DNA of 64,000 bases from Spirochaetota bacterium. Lineage in GTDB: Bacteria; Spirochaetota; UBA4802; UBA5550. Position 1 is the stretch's first letter. The number at the start of each line of letters is the position of its first letter. Below are positions 62,388-64,000 of the stretch, piece by piece. The DNA is taken from positions 124,001 through 188,000 of the forward strand of contig JAGNKX010000001.1 in assembly GCA_017999915.1 (NCBI GenBank), written 5' to 3'. Made by a program: the position numbers and the translations under genes. The notes beneath the pieces are model-generated. The model had not been told where the DNA came from. It saw nothing but the letters and a program-made list of their open reading frames with translations, and did not search any database.

Positions 62388-63332
62388 TCAGCGGATTTTC
62401 TGCAGCCAGATGCTACCCCCCGGATTTTTGAATACGAGGGGATACCTTTCCCTTAATTCTTTTTCATACATCGTTTCCAGGAAGGTGTTGAACAGCACGA
62501 TCTTGAAATGCGAGTTGAACTCGAGGAAGGCCCGGAGGAGATACTGCTCGTTCCACGCCCTCCCCTCCTCGATCCACTCCTTCGAATATTCAAAGGGATA
62601 GAAGATGTCATGGAAGTGAATGTACACCCCTGCCCGGAGGGCCGGCAGGATCTCATGAAAGATATAATTCACGTCGCTGTGGATCTTCGAAACATGGGTC
62701 GAATCGATGAAGAGGATGTCGTTTTCACGGAGATCCCTGAAGACTTCCATCGGCACATCCTGCAGACGCCTTTCATGGATCGTTATTTTCCCCATATCCG
62801 ACGGTTTGATCAGGCCCTTCAGAACCTCCGGAAACGGCTCGATAAAAGAGCACTTGATGGCGTTATTGAAAAAAAGCTCATTGGTGTCCAGGGTAACGCA
62901 AGACGAATATCCGGACCCCGCCTCGATGATGGCGGCCGGCCGGATATGGCGGATCATGCAGTAGAGAAAAATCGCGTCGGAATAGCTGTAGGCGCCATTT
63001 GCATAATAATATCTCAGACTGCCGCTCTTTTCATCCGTAAAAGGAAGCTCCCGGTAATAGCGGTCGAATTCATCCAGCAGCGCCAGTTGTCCCGCATCGT
63101 TCAGGTCAATTCCCGGCAGTGTAGAAAGAGGCGCGCTCCAGATCTTATCCCGGTCATTCATGACTTCAACGATGGAGGGGATCGGCGAATAGAAGTGCCC
63201 CGGCGGAACGAACCTGGTAAAGGTGTCCCGTTCCCTGATCAGGTTATCATGCTCAATGATATAGGCTTTGACGACAGGCACCTGTAATAATATTTTCTTT
63301 AAAAGCTTCTCCATGCTGATGCCTTCTTTCAT
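62388..63332 (-). CDS. SAM-dependent methyltransferase-like protein (Methyltransf_24 type)
   Basis: 314 residues; ATG 63332 overlaps the upstream stop by ATGA. Core: AAIIEAGSGYSSCVTLD (motif I, with GSGYSS in place of GxGxG), IKCSFIEPFPEVLK (after beta-2), NDILFIDSTHVSKIHSDVNY (beta-4 with DxTH) and YIHFHDIF. The family sits near glycan genes and often acts on sugars or lipids. Overlap with the membrane protein upstream suggests they work on the same surface molecule. Confidence 0.8.
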   Translation of the reverse strand: MKEGISMEKLLKKILLQVPVVKAYIIEHDNLIRERDTFTRFVPPGHFYSPIPSIVEVMNDRDKIWSAPLSTLPGIDLNDAGQLALLDEFDRYYRELPFTDEKSGSLRYYYANGAYSYSDAIFLYCMIRHIRPAAIIEAGSGYSSCVTLDTNELFFNNAIKCSFIEPFPEVLKGLIKPSDMGKITIHERRLQDVPMEVFRDLRENDILFIDSTHVSKIHSDVNYIFHEILPALRAGVYIHFHDIFYPFEYSKEWIEEGRAWNEQYLLRAFLEFNSHFKIVLFNTFLETMYEKELRERYPLVFKNPGGSIWLQKIR

Positions 63333-64000
63333 CTGACGCCACGGGGCCGTTTACCCGGCGGGATTTTATCAAGAAGCCTGGCCTTGAACTCCGTACTTTT
63401 ATCCTGCCATCGGGGCTCGCGGCTCCTGTCGTATTCGAAATAATAGAGATTGGCCTTTGAATAGAGATCCAGGGCGGCCTCCGGCGTTATAGCAATAATG
63501 TCAGGAACCGGTATTTCATTAATGTCATTCCTTGCATAAACAAATGAAAACATATGACCGCAGCCATAAAGCCATTTTGCTTCAGCCGGATAATAAGCTA
63601 TGGTGGAACCTTTCGGTATCGAGGAGCCCGGCAGGGGCGGGTGCAGCAGCGCTTCGGAATTCAGCTTAAAAGCTTCATCAACGCGGTTCATGTCACGGGA
63701 AAAATTAATGGCCGATAATGTCATCGGCACGATCACGATAATGCACAGAGCGGCCACCGCGACGGTCCTGTTCCTTGCCTTTTCAAGGAGCCGTGAAACA
63801 AACCTGGCATAGAGCATCATGACGGCAACGGCAGGGAGCGCAAAATGCCAGGGTCTGCCGCCGCTGTAGACCGGCAGCATCATGAAGGCGGCAATGAAAA
63901 AAAGCAGCCCGAGTAACTTTCTAATTTCATCACGCTCCTTCCGGATAACGATTATCGCCCCGTAATAGAAAACGGCCGCCAGGACCATCAATCCATAGAT
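63329..64000 (-). CDS. Membrane protein, C-terminal part (GT39/ArnT-like), 5' end outside window
   Basis: At least 223 residues are visible and the frame continues past 64000. Three or four membrane helices (GAIIVIRKERD, LLGLLFFIAAFMMLPVYSGG, LPAVAVMMLYARFV, VAALCIIVIVPMTLSAINF), then a soluble tail of about 120 residues with IPKGSTIAYYPAEAKWLYG and FEYDRSREPRWQDK. The pattern (helices, then a soluble periplasmic end) resembles membrane glycosyltransferases of the ArnT/GT39 class. Stop overlaps the next gene by ATGA. Confidence 0.6.
   Translation of the reverse strand: MYGLMVLAAVFYYGAIIVIRKERDEIRKLLGLLFFIAAFMMLPVYSGGRPWHFALPAVAVMMLYARFVSRLLEKARNRTVAVAALCIIVIVPMTLSAINFSRDMNRVDEAFKLNSEALLHPPLPGSSIPKGSTIAYYPAEAKWLYGCGHMFSFVYARNDINEIPVPDIIAITPEAALDLYSKANLYYFEYDRSREPRWQDKSTEFKARLLDKIPPGKRPRGVR

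Noticed and set aside
1-64000. CRISPR array, complete insertion sequence with transposase, rRNA or tRNA gene, prophage
   Set aside because: No evenly spaced direct repeats, no transposase or integrase frame, and only the tmRNA shows tRNA-like ends.

Overview
The window reads as chromosomal DNA of an anaerobic, diderm (two-membrane) bacterium. Anaerobic life is suggested by a class III ribonucleotide reductase with its activase, a second glycyl-radical enzyme with its own activase, a double-cubane-cluster reductase, several [4Fe-4S] ferredoxin-type proteins and a ferredoxin-disulfide-reductase homologue. A second membrane is suggested by an outer-membrane beta-barrel protein, an AsmA-family protein and periplasmic lipoproteins. 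The overall mix (flagellin-like protein, SpoIIE phosphatase, phosphoglycerol transferase, many small lipoproteins with loose lipoboxes) would fit Spirochaetota, but no marker here proves it. No rRNA or tRNA gene was seen. One tmRNA gene is present.

Layout. 1-6.5 kb: penicillin-binding protein 1A (its 3' end lies outside the window), a purple-acid-phosphatase-like metallophosphoesterase, an LtaS/OpgB-type phosphoglycerol transferase and small exported proteins. 7.3-12.8 kb: a glycyl-radical enzyme operon with a strong promoter, in the order enzyme, new four-helix membrane protein, activase, two-domain FMN-binding protein, small exported protein. 12.8-21.5 kb: LysE exporter, zincin, HtrA protease, VOC protein, flagellin-like protein, hypothetical proteins, ssrA, alpha/beta hydrolase; this stretch carries three miniature inverted-repeat elements, two of them nested. 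21.6-31 kb: AsmA, beta-barrel, thiolase, ClpB (with a 44-bp perfect palindrome in its leader), SpoIIE phosphatase.

31-39 kb is the most interesting part. A YedE / TusA / double-cubane reductase / DUF3343 operon (selenium-sulfur type) is followed by a ferredoxin, and then by a ferredoxin-disulfide-reductase/rubredoxin fusion overlapping a glutaredoxin-like gene. Divergent from these is nrdD. The nrdD product lacks the C-terminal glycyl-radical loop. That loop (RVVGY) is encoded 104 bp downstream as a separate 54-residue protein with its own ribosome binding site, and it overlaps nrdG. I read this as a split class III ribonucleotide reductase with a dedicated ferredoxin -> disulfide reductase -> NrdH-like electron route.

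39-47 kb: an unknown 491-residue protein coupled to an SCP2-like protein, then a TetR-regulated acyl-CoA/flavoenzyme operon (enoyl-CoA hydratase, TetR, two nitronate-monooxygenase-like paralogues, a 2,4-dienoyl-CoA-reductase-like flavoprotein), with a 25-bp operator lying over its promoter. 47-64 kb: pseudouridine synthase, FMN-binding protein, DUF523/DUF1722 protein, a surface-polysaccharide block (glycosyltransferases, flippase, methyltransferase), glycogen phosphorylase, a beta-propeller protein, a membrane acetyltransferase, a lone CoA-ligase alpha subunit, and a second methyltransferase coupled to a membrane protein that runs off the window.
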